From: Eucommia ulmoides
Lineage: Eukaryota > Streptophyta > Magnoliopsida > Garryales > Eucommiaceae
NCBI GenBank assembly: GCA_016647705.1
Contig: CM028334.1
Coordinates: 248,001 to 312,000 of the forward strand
Reading direction: 5' to 3'
Length of the DNA stretch: 64,000 bases
Part shown: in pieces, positions 22,676 to 34,730 of the stretch
Layout: each line of letters opens with the position of its first letter
How positions within the stretch are numbered: the first letter of the stretch is position 1
Notes under the pieces: generated by a model
Told to the model about the DNA's origin: nothing
Seen by the model: only the letters and a program-made list of their open reading frames with translations
Database searches by the model: none
Made by a program: the position numbers and the translations under genes

Positions 22676-25600
22676 TCATTTTGGTGGTTCTCGGTTGGAG
22701 CCAACATCCTTGAGCCAAGCAACCACGTCTGCAATGGTTGGCCTCTTGAAAGGGTTCTGGTTGACGCACATGCAAGCCACATCAAGCACCTGCAGCATCT
22801 CATCTTCGTATCCATTTCCTTTGAGGAGAGGATCAAAGACTTGGTCTTGTTTCCCTTGGCTTCTCATTTGCTGCACCCACCCCACCAATTCTCTCGACGT
22901 CTTTGGCTTGAACGCATCCACAGGCCTCTTCCCCGTCAGCAGCTCAAGCATCACAACCCCAAAACTGTACATATCCCCTCTCAATGTGGCTATCCACGCC
23001 TGACTGTACTCCGGCGGAATGTAACCCAGAGTACCCACCAGCTCAGTGCTGACATGGGTGTCGTAAGGAAGAATCAATCTGGCTAATCCAAAATCTGCTA
23101 CGTGCGCATCAAATTTATCATCGAGGAGGATGTTGCTGGACTTTATGTCTCGGTGCACAATGTGGGGTTCACATATCTGGTGCATGTAGGCCAGCCCGCA
23201 GCTTGCCCCCTGTGCAATCTTCAGTCGAGTTGGCCAGTCAAGCTTGGATGCTCCATCGGGCTTCTCATGCAACCAGAAGTCCAGGCTTCCATTTTCCATG
23301 TAGGAATATATCAGCAGCCGAAACCCATCGTGCACACAGTAGCCTTGCAGGGACACCAGATTCTTGTGTTGGGCGGTGGATAGAGCTTCAACCTCCGCTT
23401 TAAACTCCCTTTCCATCAGACCCATATCACCCGTAAGCTTCTTAACAGCCAACGTGGTTCCATTTGCCAAGGTTGCCCTGTAAACCAAACCAAAACCCCC
23501 ACAGCCGATGATATTTGCTTGGTTGAAATTATCAGTGGCTTTCAAGATCTCATATATGGTTAAATCCTTGACTTCATTCGTATTGCTTGGAAAAAGCACA
23601 ACTAGGCTGGCATCCTTGCCAACATCTATAGAAATAGCCGAATTGGAGTTGAAGGAGACCATTTCTGAATCAGTTTTCTCAAGGTCACCTCTTGGAATTA
23701 TCCTCCTCTTGGACAGTATCCAAAATACAAGAACCGTGATTGTGATGCCTATGCCAAAACAGATCCCGAGAATGAGTCCGATGATTATTTTCTTTTGGGG
23801 GCTTCTCCTCCATCTTGTAGGCTGTGCAGTGGCTGACCCATCCGTGCAAGGGTGTTGCAGAATCCGACCACACAACGCCTGATTCCCTTCAAAACTGGAC
23901 CTGGGAAAGGTATCAAACTGACCTCCTGTCGGTATTGAACCTTGAAGATCATTGTTTGCGACACTAAAGAACGACAAAAAATGGAGATTTTTCAGCGAGG
24001 AAGGGATTTCACCAGAAAGGTGGTTTGCAGAGAGGTCTAGCTTTTCCAAGTTAGTGAGATTAGATATTGTGTCAGGGATAGTGCCGGAGAAATTGTTATT
24101 GCTCAGATCTAAAACAACAATAAACTTTAATTGGCCAATCTCGATAGGGATAGTGCCGCTGAGATTGTTGCTTTTCAGGTATATTGCCGGCGGAAGGTTG
24201 GCAAGCTGATTATACTGCAAATTCGTAGCGTTGTTGGGCTGAACAAAGACAGGCAACTCCAAGTAACTTCTGTCTACCTTGTCAGCACCTTGCTGCGATG
24301 CAAGTTTTCGCAGTCCAATCAGTTGGTTTGGGAACTTTCCGAAAAGGAGATTTTCAGACAAGTCTAAGTAAAAGAGATTCGGGAGGTTCCCTAACCAAAC
24401 TGGGATTGAACCAGTTAGATTATTGAAAGAGAGGTCAAGCACCTCCAGCTCCCCCAGCTTAGATAGCCAGGCGGGAATATGACCCGTAAACTGACAACCA
24501 CCTAGACCCAGAACCTGAAGATTTTTGAACCCTTCGGAACCCACAATGCTCTCTTCCTCTGGTATTTGTTCATTGTAGAAATTCTTTGAGAGGATAACAG
24601 TGCTGAGATTCTTACAGCCCATCAGAATCCTTAATGCGTCCCTGACATTGGTCAGGCTGTTATTGGAAAGCGAGAGGAAGGAGAGAGATTGTAATGAAAC
24701 TATGTTGGGCAAGACTTCCCCATTTAGCTTATTGGTGGCCAGTCGAATTGCAGTCAGCGACTTGCACGAGAAGAGGCTTGAAGGGAGGCCGCCGGTGAAT
24801 AAGTTGTTCCCGAGGTCAACGGTGATGAGTTGAACAAGCCTGGAGAAATCAAGGGTGGAGAGTTCACCCACAAATGAGTTGACCCTCAAATTCAGGGTTC
24901 TAAGACTGGTGCAATTCATAAGAGAAGGGGGCAGCGTGCCGTTGAGGCTGTTGATGTGAAGGAGCAGCTGCTCCAAGTTGGATAGCCTCCCAATTTGCTG
25001 TGGCACGGTTCCTGTCAATATGTTGCCGTAAAGTGCGAGAATCCTGAGATTGGGGAGGTTGATGATGTCCTCACTGATTGCTCCAGAGAGGTGATTGACT
25101 GGAAAGGAGAGTTCTTGCAGTGATGTTGCCCTGTAAATATCGGCGGGAAGAGGTCCTGTTAGAGAATTGAAACCCGCGCGTAAAGTCTCAAGCTTGGAAC
25201 ATCCTCCGAATCCTTGGGGAATCTGGCCTCCAAATTCATTGGAGGACATGTCAAGAAGCACGAGCGCCGGAGAATTGGTGCAGATAGATGGAGGGATTGG
25301 GCCGGTGAAGCTGTTGTTGCTTATATTGAAACTCTCCAAATTCATTGCAGGCCGGAGAAATGAGGAGTCTATTGTACCCGTAAAGTGGTTGCTAGACAAA
25401 TCCACCTGGCGGATTGTAACTGGCAAGCTATCGGATGGAGACAACTGTCCGGAGAGGCGGTTGTAGCTCAAGTCAATTGTCTGAAGGGCGTGGAAAGAAG
25501 TGAAGAAAGAGTCTGGGAGAGAACCAGAGAACCAATTGCGTGAGAGATTGAGTTGGGTGAGGGTGGTGAGATTGAGAATAGAGGGAGATATGGCTCCACG

Positions 25601-25927
25601 GAGACCTCTGGAGGGTAGCCATAGACTGGTGACGCGATCAGCACCGTCGCAACCAATTCCTTCCCACAGGCAGCAATCCACAGAGGAAGACCAATTCAAA
25701 GAGGGGGATGAAGATGGGATAGAAATGTTGAAGGAGAAGGAGAGGAGGGAGTCGTGATCAAGTCGAGTGCAGGAGGCATGGCAGGGATTGGCGTAGAGAG
25801 AGAAGAAGAGCAGAGGTAATACTAATCTGAAGAAATCAAAGAAGAGGAAAGCAGAGGGAGTAGTATTACCGCGGAAGGACCTCAAGAGCATGGCTGTCCA
25901 GGCTTTGATCATAATCTTGCAAAACAA
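22676..25927 (-). CDS. PSY1R: LRR receptor kinase, PSY1R (tyrosine-sulfated peptide receptor) type
   Basis: This intronless gene encodes 1083 residues if the first Met is used. A start at Met13 would leave a neater signal peptide (hydrophobic to about residue 50). The order is: signal peptide, paired-cysteine cap ([10 protein letters not shown], 84-93), about twenty LRRs (100-660), an island domain near 542-584 interrupting them, a transmembrane helix (713-738), and a Ser/Thr kinase (802-1075). The kinase has GCGGFG (808-813), Lys829, HRDIKSSN (925 onward) and DFG (945-947), so it should be active. The island domain and overall sequence match the PSKR/PSY1R group, which binds short sulfated peptides at the plasma membrane, is known to work with a SERK co-receptor, and promotes cell expansion. 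PSY1R fits better than PSKR, judged from remembered family sequences. Confidence 0.9.
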   Translation of the reverse strand: MFCKIMIKAWTAMLLRSFRGNTTPSAFLFFDFFRLVLPLLFFSLYANPCHASCTRLDHDSLLSFSFNISIPSSSPSLNWSSSVDCCLWEGIGCDGADRVTSLWLPSRGLRGAISPSILNLTTLTQLNLSRNWFSGSLPDSFFTSFHALQTIDLSYNRLSGQLSPSDSLPVTIRQVDLSSNHFTGTIDSSFLRPAMNLESFNISNNSFTGPIPPSICTNSPALVLLDMSSNEFGGQIPQGFGGCSKLETLRAGFNSLTGPLPADIYRATSLQELSFPVNHLSGAISEDIINLPNLRILALYGNILTGTVPQQIGRLSNLEQLLLHINSLNGTLPPSLMNCTSLRTLNLRVNSFVGELSTLDFSRLVQLITVDLGNNLFTGGLPSSLFSCKSLTAIRLATNKLNGEVLPNIVSLQSLSFLSLSNNSLTNVRDALRILMGCKNLSTVILSKNFYNEQIPEEESIVGSEGFKNLQVLGLGGCQFTGHIPAWLSKLGELEVLDLSFNNLTGSIPVWLGNLPNLFYLDLSENLLFGKFPNQLIGLRKLASQQGADKVDRSYLELPVFVQPNNATNLQYNQLANLPPAIYLKSNNLSGTIPIEIGQLKFIVVLDLSNNNFSGTIPDTISNLTNLEKLDLSANHLSGEIPSSLKNLHFLSFFSVANNDLQGSIPTGGQFDTFPRSSFEGNQALCGRILQHPCTDGSATAQPTRWRRSPQKKIIIGLILGICFGIGITITVLVFWILSKRRIIPRGDLEKTDSEMVSFNSNSAISIDVGKDASLVVLFPSNTNEVKDLTIYEILKATDNFNQANIIGCGGFGLVYRATLANGTTLAVKKLTGDMGLMEREFKAEVEALSTAQHKNLVSLQGYCVHDGFRLLIYSYMENGSLDFWLHEKPDGASKLDWPTRLKIAQGASCGLAYMHQICEPHIVHRDIKSSNILLDDKFDAHVADFGLARLILPYDTHVSTELVGTLGYIPPEYSQAWIATLRGDMYSFGVVMLELLTGKRPVDAFKPKTSRELVGWVQQMRSQGKQDQVFDPLLKGNGYEDEMLQVLDVACMCVNQNPFKRPTIADVVAWLKDVGSNREPPK

Positions 25928-28255
25928 AGATCGATCATGCGAGTTTTAGCTTTCGGCATCCGACTTTGTACAGATTTTAGTCTACCCGGGCAAGAGAGAG
26001 AGAGAGAGAGGGTGGTGGATGTTGACACGGAGCATATTAAAAGATGAGGTCTGAAAAAGCGTTTACTTTAGGGGCGGCTGGCTGGGATGGATGGATGGTG
26101 GACTTTCTGTTTTCCCCCTTTCTTTAAGATGATGATCAAATAAGATGAAAGCGTGTAATGTAAGTGGGGGATAATGTTTTCTTTCATTTTTTTCCTTTTT
26201 GTTGTTGATGGAGGGTAAGAAATAAAAAATAAAAAAAAGATCGTGATTTTGTGTTTGTGTTTTGAATGACCCACACACCACGATGGACTCTTGTAGCCAC
26301 TTGCCTTCGTTGTTCATTTTAATAATAGATATTGACTTCAGACACATCATTTTTTGTACCAACAATCCTATATGTGGCCTCAATTTAACTTTTCCCCTGA
26401 TGAATGCAAACAAAGGGAATGTGGTTTCTAAACATGTATGTTTTGGATACGAATCTTGATTGATCTGGCCTGATGCCCATAACCACATGCCTTGTCCTCT
26501 TTCTCTCTCTCTGTATCTTAATTAAGGCCTCAAGGCTAATGAGACATTAATTTTAGGGGCGTTGACCCACATAAAGGAGCTTTTTACACGCTACATATAC
26601 AAGGATTACTATTTTGTTTTTGTTTTTGATGTTTTACTTTATATTTTTAATGAAGGGTTGAAGGGAAACAATAAGTTAAAAAGAGTTATTCGGGTCAACC
26701 AAGAAGATGGACATTGAAATGTAGCTGTAGATCAACAACCTTCAAATTGCCATTTATAATTACCCGGAGAATCAACGTTATATAATTCACATGATGAAAG
26801 AAGATAGAGATATATATATTACATAATCTACAATATTACTGACCACAACTAGTTGAGAAATTTGAGCAACAACAAAACCTTACCAGATCTTAACCCCCCC
26901 CCCACTGAGTTTTGGTTGGTTCAACAGAAGAGAAAATTAGGAAGAGAAAAGGATACATACATACATGTATATATATACAGCATCAGCATATGATCCTGTT
27001 GTTGCCAGAACGATGTGGTATGGGTCCACTTCTTTTAAGAAAGAAGTTTGAATCCTCCCCCCCCCAACACCACCCAGAAAAAGGATGCTGGGCTTTCCCC
27101 ACTACCAACCATGGCTATATTTCATTTTCTTAACAACAAAAGGGCCCAATCAGATGGGCATTGAGTTTGGGCTACCAACCAACTTCATCATCGCCCCCCT
27201 CCAAACCTTAAATAAAAGTTCAATTTCTCTCTTTCTCACACAAACACAGAGAGACCCCATGCCATTTGTAGAACACCTTCAAAAGATCAGAAGACAGAAA
27301 AATGTGTGGCTTTTCTTGTTTCCACGTATAGTGCATACATGCTTGTAACACATGAAATGGAAATACAAAGAGACCAGCAAGATATAGATAGAAATATGGA
27401 TTTGATGGGGCTGGAGCAAAAATGTGAACCCAAATTGGTATCTCAAAAGTTGGCTCTACAATGGAAAAAACTCTTCTTAAATTGGCCAAACCTAAAATGG
27501 ATGATGAAAATAAGTAATAGAAAGAAAAAGCTTCAAACAATTACCATGCCATTACCCTTTCACTATTTATGTCACGGATAAAAGGAAGCATATGAAATAG
27601 ATGGACCACCCCTGCAAAAAGTAAATGAACATCCTCTTCACTCCATTATTGCCCGGTAAAAGGAGAAGGTGAAAGTAGATTGAAGGCTTAAATGTTACCC
27701 CCACTTCCAATTTTTGGTCTGCCAAATGATAAGGCAATAAAACCATACCGACATTGTTCACTATTTCTAATTGATCATGGGCAGTCCTTTTAAGATGACA
27801 AGGATGCTAAAACAAAGGAACATGTCCATGAATGATAATGGCCTTCATGCTTATTATTATCTAATTTTACCCAGTACTTCACCAGCATCAAAAAAAGATT
27901 CAGTCTTCATAAATCTAACCTCATCAATGCAAATTCAACTATTGCAAGGCTCAATGCCAGGACATCCCATCTCCATTTATATTCCTTACTCCTAAAGGAA
28001 AATATGTAATCAGATCAAGGAGGTTGTTGGGCCAATCTTGAAAGCTAGATTTTTCCTTTTCTGGTATCATTACCAAATGCCAACTACTCTCTGCCAATTA
28101 TTTCATCTTTCTTCATAAAAATGGAAATCTGAGGCTGAGCACCGCATAAGCCACCCATCATATATCATTTCATGAAAATTACACAGCTAAACATAATCTT
28201 ACTTTAGAAACAGGAAATGAAGAAGAAAAAAGATACAGAAAACAGTTGATAAAAA
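25928..28255. other. Intergenic DNA between receptor kinase and MAPKK
   Basis: This contains the receptor kinase promoter, with a (GA)n tract near its gene-proximal end, and the 3' side of the MAPKK gene. C runs occur near 26896 and 27058. Several open frames of 60-140 codons show no family resemblance and lie in biased AT- or pyrimidine-rich DNA. Confidence 0.5.
25992..26010. repeat. (GA)n tract in the receptor kinase leader or promoter
   Basis: About nine GA dinucleotides lie 65-85 bp upstream of the PSY1R-type start, reading as (CT)n on the coding strand. Such CT tracts are frequent near plant transcription starts. Confidence 0.85.
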
Positions 28256-29332
28256 TCAAGAAGAAAAACGTGGGGGTGGAGGTAGTAGTTGGTGTGTCTG
28301 AGGAACCTGATTGCTGCTATGGCTGTTACCAAGACCAGTGGAAGAATATTGCACCACGAAAGGGTGGCGTAGCAATTGCACCGCCGTCCACCGCCTCACC
28401 GGGTCCCTCTGCAAACAACACGCTATAAAGTCCCGGAATTCCCGGGATGCCGTTGGTGGCGCTTCCGGTGGCTGCGACATACAGATTGCACACACGAGGC
28501 TAGCCCAATCACCTTGTCTTCCCACCGCGAATGGAAATCGACCAAGATAAAATTCAAGTATGCTGACCCCTAAGCTCCATATATCACCGGCGTATCCGTC
28601 ATACTGGCCGTGATTCAGATCCGTGTTGATCCTCTCAGGGCTCATATACGCAATCGTGCCCACGGCGGAGTTACAGGGGTCCATAGTTTGAGCTAGTATT
28701 CTCGAAACCCCGAAATCAGCTATTTTTACTTGCCTACGCTTGTTGATCAATAGATTGGAGGGCTTGATATCCCTGTGAACTATCCTTCGGCGATGGAGAT
28801 AGCAGAGTCCGGCAAGGATCTGGCGGGTGATATCGGCGAGAGAGGGTTCGTTATGGATAAGGGTGCCTTCCAGAGATCCACCATCCATAAACTCGAGAAG
28901 AAGCTGAATTTCGCCGTTGTGATCGAACATGTCGTGGCACTTAACGACGTTGGGGTTATCGACGTCGCGGAGGATCTCGATCTCCCGGCAGATCTGGCGG
29001 CGGACAGCATCCTCGAGGTTTCCGTTAATGACCTTGAGGGCATGGAGCTTCCCGGTGGGGCGGTGGAGCACTTTGTAGACGGTTCCGCCGCAGCCGCTGC
29101 CGATTCGGCTGATTCTCTCGAGCTCCGATAAGTTTATTGGGGTTAAAGCGGAGGAGAGTAGGTGAGATGAGTTGGAGGAGGATGGGGCTGAGGTGGGTGG
29201 TAAAGGTAGAGGAACGGCTAAAGATGGAAGGCGTGGCGGGAGGGGCAGGGTTAGGTCGGGACGGCGGCGGGAGCGGTTGCGGTTGGCGGAGGAGTCGGAG
29301 TCGGTTGGTGGCGGTGGTTGAAGGGGCCTCAT
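28256..29332 (-). CDS. MKK5: MAP kinase kinase, group C (MKK4/MKK5 type)
   Basis: This is an intronless gene of 358 residues. The start at 29332 begins MRPLQPPPP, as in the family; an in-frame ATG 35 codons upstream would add sequence unlike the family. Residues 22-30 (RRRPDLTLP) form the N-terminal MAPK docking motif. The kinase has GSGCGG (78-83), Lys100, HRDIKPSN (186 onward) and DFG (206-208). The activation loop has Thr216 and Ser222 separated by five residues, the plant MAPKK phosphorylation pattern. The variable tail ends in a Pro-rich stretch. MKK4/5 are phosphorylated by MAPKKKs in the cytoplasm and phosphorylate MPK3/MPK6, acting in immunity, stomatal patterning and abscission. It lies among peptide-receptor genes, though this does not by itself show a shared pathway. 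Confidence 0.95.
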   Translation of the reverse strand: MRPLQPPPPTDSDSSANRNRSRRRPDLTLPLPPRLPSLAVPLPLPPTSAPSSSNSSHLLSSALTPINLSELERISRIGSGCGGTVYKVLHRPTGKLHALKVINGNLEDAVRRQICREIEILRDVDNPNVVKCHDMFDHNGEIQLLLEFMDGGSLEGTLIHNEPSLADITRQILAGLCYLHRRRIVHRDIKPSNLLINKRRQVKIADFGVSRILAQTMDPCNSAVGTIAYMSPERINTDLNHGQYDGYAGDIWSLGVSILEFYLGRFPFAVGRQGDWASLVCAICMSQPPEAPPTASREFRDFIACCLQRDPVRRWTAVQLLRHPFVVQYSSTGLGNSHSSNQVPQTHQLLPPPPRFSS

Positions 29333-30021
29333 GATGATGAATGGTGATGATGGATGATCCAGTGGATTGACTTGGCTGGTGTGTTTGGGCATCATAATTT
29401 GGAAATCTTCAGGTAATAAATTAGCAAACAAAAACAAAACATTATTGGGAATTGAGCAATGTGTTTCAATTCCAATACCAATTCCAATTCCAATTCCAAG
29501 AGGACGCGGGGGGAGAAGAAGAAGCAGAAGATTCTGGGAAAGGAAGAAAGTGAAGAAGATGTAATTTCATGCCAGTACGAATTATTACATTTTCCTCCCT
29601 CAAATTTGTACGCTTCTGTATATCAACCCCTAAAAGTTTGGATTATTCCCATGAAACGTGTCGAGAACCCGATTCGGACTTTTTTGGTAGGCAGATTGGG
29701 CCCCTCAAATGCCAATAAAATCTGTTTAAGGCCCAACCAAGCTTTTGGGCTTTGCGAATTACCAAATTTGCAGTCTAAGGTCGCTGTCGACAGTGCACAA
29801 TTCAAAGTCCATTTATTAACCGCATCAGAAACCGTCAGCCTGCCAACTGAATTTCCCACCAAAAAGCCAACTTCAGTTCTTCCCCCACTCCCTCTGCTCT
29901 TCTTCGCTTTCGTCTTTCCCCATTAAAATGTTCATCCATTCCTCCCTCTTCCCCTGCTAACTCTACTTCTTCCCCAAAACACTGAAAATCCAAGTTTTCC
30001 TGATCGCGCGCATCCCAAGCA
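29333..30021. other. Shared upstream region of the divergent MAPKK and GMC oxidoreductase genes
   Basis: The two genes point away from each other, so this 0.69 kb must hold both promoters. It contains a short AATTCC-type repeat (29465-29499) inside the probable MAPKK leader region. No third gene is seen. Confidence 0.6.
29465..29499. repeat. Short AATTCC hexamer repeat
   Basis: Five to six imperfect tandem copies of the hexamer AATTCC (one copy AATACC) lie 133 bp upstream of the MAPKK start. Confidence 0.85.
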
Positions 30022-31846
30022 ATGAAGAAACTCGCTGGTTTTCGCCCTACATGCTTCGTCTTCTTGATGATTCTTATTTTTTTTTGTTTCTCCAGAACAC
30101 AGGCTCAAGAAAGTAATTACTTGAACCCACTTCAATTAAACTCTTATTTTCCACTTCTTCTACTTGTTTTCTTGGAGAACTTGCACTAACTTCGAGTCCT
30201 CAATCAATCTGTTGGTTTTTACAGGTCCAACTTATCTGGGTTTCGTTGCCAATGCCACAGAGTTCCTTGCAGAGGAATACTACGACTATATCATTGTTGG
30301 AGGTGGCACCGCCGGTTGCCCATTGGCGGCCACACTGTCCGAGTATTATCGAGTACTTGTTCTTGAAAGGGGAGGTGTTCCTTACGGAAAGCCCAATTTG
30401 ATGAACCAAGAAGGATTTCTCACCACTCTCATGGAGGCTGACGACTATGACTCTCCGGCGCAGGTCTTCACTTCCGAAGACGGAGTTCCCAATGCCCGTG
30501 GCCGTGTTCTTGGCGGCAGCAGCGCTATAAACGCCGGATTCTACAGCCGAGCTGATCAAGATTTCTACAGAAGGTCAGGGTTGAATTTAAATCTCAGAGC
30601 GGTCAACTACTCCTACGAGTGGGTTGAGAGGGCGATTGTCTCCCGGCCGGAGCTCAAGAATTGGCAATCAGCGGTCAGAGACGGGCTGTTGGACGTTGGC
30701 GTTGGTCCCTATAATGGGTTTAGTTTCGATCACTCGTTGGGTACCAAGATCGGTGGTTCGACATTCGACCGATTTGGTCGGAGAAGCACGGCCGCTGATC
30801 TTCTCAGCTATGCAAAAGCTTCGAATATTCGGGTGGCTGTTTATGCAAGCGTGGAAAGAATCATATTAGCATCGTCCGCTGGCAATACAACGGCAACAGG
30901 GGTGGTTTTCCGGGACCAAATGGGCAAGTACCACCGCGCAATGGTCCGGGAAAAGGGTGAAGTGATGCTTTGCGCAGGGGCTCTGGGTACCCCGCAGCTT
31001 CTGCTACTGAGCGGAATCGGGCCACGGCCGTATCTCTCGTCGTTGGGAATTCCAGTGGTGCTTCACTTGCCCAATGTTGGGCAGTTTCTGTATGATAACC
31101 CAAGGAATGGGATCTCAATCGTACCACCAATGCCACTGGAGCATTCTCTCATACAAGTTGTGGGCATCACCGATTCAGGAGCTTACATCGAAGCTGCCTC
31201 AAATGTGATACCATTTGCTTCTCCGGCTCGCGCTGTATTCATCCGCACCCCAGCTTCGCCACTGTATCTCACAGTGGCCACCCTCATGGAGAAGATAACA
31301 GGACCAGTCTCAGTTGGCTCACTCCGACTTGCTTCGACGGATGTGAGGGATAACCCAATTGTCCGGTTCAACTATTTCAATGACCTGGCTGATGTGGAGA
31401 AGTGTGTGAACGGCACACGCAAAATCGGGCAGGTACTGAAAAGCCGATCCATGGAGGTTTTCAAGTTTCAAGAATGGTTTGGAGGTCGAGATTTCAGATA
31501 TGTTGGTCCTGCATTGCCTGCGGATCAGTCGAACGATGTTCAGATGGGTGAGTTTTGTCGCCGCACAGTAAGTACGATATGGCACTATCATGGTGGGTGT
31601 TTGGTGGGGAAGGTGGTTGATCGGAATTTCATGGTCATGGGGGTTAATTCTCTCCGAATTGTAGATGGTTCCATATTTACTGCTTCTCCAGGGACCAATC
31701 CACAGGCTACTGTTTTGATGCTGGGAAGGTAAAGCCTTTTTTTTCTTTTCTTTTCTTTTAATTGATGAATTATGGAAGATGATTGTGTGGGCTTTTGCAG
31801 GTATGCCGGCTTGAAAATACTGAGAGATAGAATGAGAAACCGTTGA
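30022..31846 (+). CDS. GMC-family FAD oxidoreductase, HOTHEAD/(R)-mandelonitrile lyase-like
   Basis: Three exons (30022-30112, 30225-31728, 31801-31846) join in phase to 546 residues. Residues 1-28 form a signal peptide, so the protein is probably secreted. The FAD-binding motif IIVGGGTAG is at 53-61, followed by an Arg/Gly-rich GRVLGGSSAINAG segment typical of GMC enzymes. Near the C-terminus are WHYHGG (483-488) and Asn522 in TNPQAT, the catalytic His/Asn region. The family includes alcohol oxidases such as HOTHEAD, involved in cuticle ω-hydroxy fatty acid oxidation and organ fusion control, and hydroxynitrile lyases of Rosaceae. The sequence is closest, from memory, to the Arabidopsis mandelonitrile lyase-like gene near PEPR1. 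True lyase activity cannot be inferred, and the substrate is unknown. Confidence 0.9.
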
Positions 31847-32828
31847 TCATTGTGCCGGCTTTAGGCTGTTGTTTGTATATTGTTGCCTTTTATTGTTGTA
31901 TGAAGAGTTTGCTGTATGTGTAGGAACCTAATTTTGATTGATTTGTACAGTTTTGATTTTGATATGATCTTTGTGTCATGAATCCATAGTTGAAAAATCA
32001 ACAGCGAATTAGACGTAACTAAAAAAACACGGAATCGTGAGGGGGCAAGGCAATGTCTTCTTTCTATGTATGCAAAGATTTTTCTAAACAATGAGGAGGA
32101 TGGGTTAGTTGTTTTTACTTCCAATAAATAATTAGAATGGGATTGAAAAAACAGAAAGGTGTTACCAAAAGCGTTTTATGCTCACGCAGACTTCCTCCGG
32201 GACCCCTAAACCAACAATACTAATAAAAAAAAACTCTGTATTTTGAATAACAAAGGCAAATAAGAGATATATCTGGATGCCAGCTTTCTGTCCAATTCTG
32301 CCACAATGCACTTGGATGAGATTCTGCAACCACAAGGACCAAAAATAAAAAGATTAAGAGAAAAGCATACGAGATGAAATCGGAGATCGTACAACGGGCT
32401 GGGTCACGATCCTCTCGCCATGGCCTCTGCAACAAAGATTTCCTCTTTCTTCAGAGGTATCGTACCGGAACTGGATTGCTTACCAAAAGTCTTCTATGGC
32501 TTGAACTTTATATTAAGTGCCCCACACAACCCAATCGCAGTCTCACACACTGTCATTCCGTCGCCCGGAGGACCAAGTCGTCCGATGCAATCGCAGGTAT
32601 CCTCTCCACCCGCCACCGGTACAACTTCCTCATCAGCACCATCCTCAACCTCCCACCGACGAGGTTGCAATTCTATACACGTGTAGTGTGAAACTGAACG
32701 AATGACCCACTTCCTCCATCGTTGACTTCTGCTGCAATTCTGCTAACGCAGTGATCTTTTTCGCATTCATTTCTCCAAAAAGAAAAAGGGAGGGAGCAGA
32801 ACAGAACACAGTGGGATGACCGGTGCAC

Positions 32829-32912
32829 AGTGTACACAATGAAAGAGACTTTTTTAACCCTAGCAATTAGCATTCCACGACATTCTAATGCTGTTCTTTT
32901 ATCATTCTTTAA
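32829..32912 (+). repeat. Direct repeat, left copy
   Basis: This copy shares the run ATGAAAGAGAC, then TTTTTAACCCTAGCA, then CTTTTATCATT with the segment at 34096-34172. Small indels separate the two. Confidence 0.8.
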
Positions 32913-32990
32913 GGAGTTCTTTGCCCAATAATTAGATATTTTAAAAAAAAAATCTGAAAAATGGGGTTCATAGACTAATTTACGAAACTT

Positions 32991-33794
32991 GCTTGGGTAA
33001 GGGAATTTATAAGAAGAATTTTATTTAATTAAGGAATTTCAAAATTATTTTTTAATAAAATTTTTATTTGGGTGTAATTGGAATTTAGGAAAGAGAAATT
33101 TGTCAAATCCTTCAAATTTAAAAAAAATGGTGAAAGAAGAGATTTTGAAATCCGTTTGAAACAGGTTGAATTTATCAAATCCTTTGTCGATCAATTTTGT
33201 CTTTTCCTTCACTTCTTCCTCGTCAATCGATTTCGTCTCTTCTTTGTTCTCATCGTCGCAGCTTCGTCGTCGTCATCGTTCATCTTCGTCTTCGCCGTCT
33301 TCTTCGTTGATTGTCTTCGTCTTCGTCGTTCATCTTTGTTTTCGTTGTCGATTGTCTTCTCCGTCTTCGTCGGTCGTCTTTGTAATCGCCGCGGCTTCAT
33401 CAGTGGTCATCTTCGTCGTTGTCGTTCGTCTTTGTCTGTCGTCTAAGACGAACTTCTCCATCATCGTCGTTCCTCTTCTTTGTCGGTCATTGTCTTCAGG
33501 CAAGGGTTCGATTAGGGTTCTGGTTCCAATTTAGGGTTCCAATTTCACCCATTGATTGATCTCAAAGTTAGGGTTCCAATTTCACCCATTCTCAATTTCG
33601 GTATCAATGGCGATGACGATAAATCATAGGCGATGGTTGAAAGAAGAAGACAAAAGTTTGGCGATGGACTTGATTTTTATTCTTTTATTTTTGTTCTCAG
33701 TTTTATCCAAACAAAAGATTTGTAAAATGAAAAGATTTCGAAATCCCTCCATTTTACAAATTCATTGGATTTGTTAAATTCCTTACCCAAACGC
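32991..33794. mobile_element. MITE-like element with terminal inverted repeats
   Basis: The left end GCTTGGGTAAGGGAATTTA is matched inverted by the right end (GCGTTTGGGTAAGGAATTTA when reversed). Sub-terminal segments near both ends (AAATCC, GAAATCC) are also inverted copies. The interior is non-coding and includes a TCGTCGTC-rich low-complexity tract (33255-33480). No clear target duplication was found. A hAT or Mutator-like MITE is possible. Confidence 0.55.
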
Positions 33795-33944
33795 AATCTT
33801 ATAAAACGCAAAAAGAATCTACGTTTTTGTTAAAAATGCTGATTCTTTCTGCATTTTTCAAAAATAAATAAATAGAAAACGCAGAAGAAATATGCATTTT
33901 TACGATCAATTTTATTTATTTATTTATTTTTTTTGTAAAAACAC

Positions 33945-34001
33945 AATCACGTTTTGCGTTTTTCATAAGAAACGCAAGTCACGGAAATGCAAAACGTGAT
34001 T
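33945..34001. repeat. Strong hairpin with an alternative inner stem
   Basis: AATCACGTTTTGC (33945-33957) is perfectly complementary to GCAAAACGTGATT (33989-34001). A second stem, TTGCGTTT (33955-33962) with AAACGCAA (33970-33977), overlaps the first arm, so the two are mutually exclusive at three bases. Confidence 0.75.
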
Positions 34002-34095
34002 GCGCCTGTTTCATTTACAAATTTTGGCCGACTGAAAATGCAATTTGAACTTGGCCTTTTTTTTTTTTTTTTTTTAGAAACGCAAAATTATAATT

Positions 34096-34172
34096 GTGTC
34101 CACTATGAAAGAGACCTTTTTAACCCTAGCACTCCACGGCACTCTACTGCTGTGCTTTTATCATTTTTTAAG
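34096..34172 (+). repeat. Direct repeat, right copy
   Basis: This is the partner of 32829-32912, about 1.27 kb away in the same orientation. The intervening DNA holds a MITE-like element and the hairpin. Confidence 0.8.
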
Positions 34173-34730
34173 CTTATCCTAATTATAAAACAAATAATAA
34201 GAAGAATAAAATAATGAAAGTGACCGAACTCACTCTACGAGATCCAGTGGAAAACAGCGCCATGTTTACTGAGCTATGAAACATTAGGTGTGAACAGGAA
34301 CAGCCCATAACCCTTACCTGAAACCGCGTTGAAATCTGCTTTACCGGAGAAGAAAGTGCGTAATTTTAGACAAAACGACAACATGTTCTCTGGTTTTAAT
34401 TACTCAACCACTCTTTCTACTACTCTCTCCTCTTTTCATATTTGCAAACTTCTTCGGACTTCATTTCTTGCTTTGTTATTCAGCGATGTTCAAAGAGAGC
34501 TGATTTTGTTGCACATTACCCAGCTAGATTACTGTCTTTAGCTCAATCTAGATTCCAGCAACCTAATTCTTCGAATAAAAATTCCATGGCTTTGAAGGGT
34601 TCTGGTTCTCTTGCAAAAATCTTTGCTGGGTAAGTGTCCTGGTCCAATCTAAATCTCAAAAAACTTAATCTTCATACAAACTTGACGCTCCCTTGAAATC
34701 TTCGGCATCTCTTTGCCTCTCTCTCTTTTC

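Larger units (their letters stand above)
31847..34585. other. Repeat-bearing intergenic DNA upstream of the PEPR-type gene
   Basis: This contains the 3' end of the oxidoreductase gene, a MITE-like element (32991-33794), a pair of diverged direct repeats outside it (32829-32912 and 34096-34172), and a strong hairpin (33945-34001). A frame at 32420-32686 starts MASATKISSFFR in a plausible translation context but matches nothing I recognise, and it is not called. Confidence 0.5.

Noticed and set aside
22542-24833. Many plus-strand frames of 66-153 codons opposite the PSY1R-type gene
   Set aside because: They are shadows of the long GC-balanced coding frame on the minus strand.
28775-29131. 118-codon plus-strand frame opposite the MAPKK
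   Set aside because: It is antisense to the conserved kinase core, so it is a shadow frame.
32420-32686. Frame starting MASATKISSFFRGIV in a good start context
   Set aside because: No family recognised. It becomes Pro/Ser-rich low complexity, and three frames are open at once. It may be a gene fragment, but I cannot support it.
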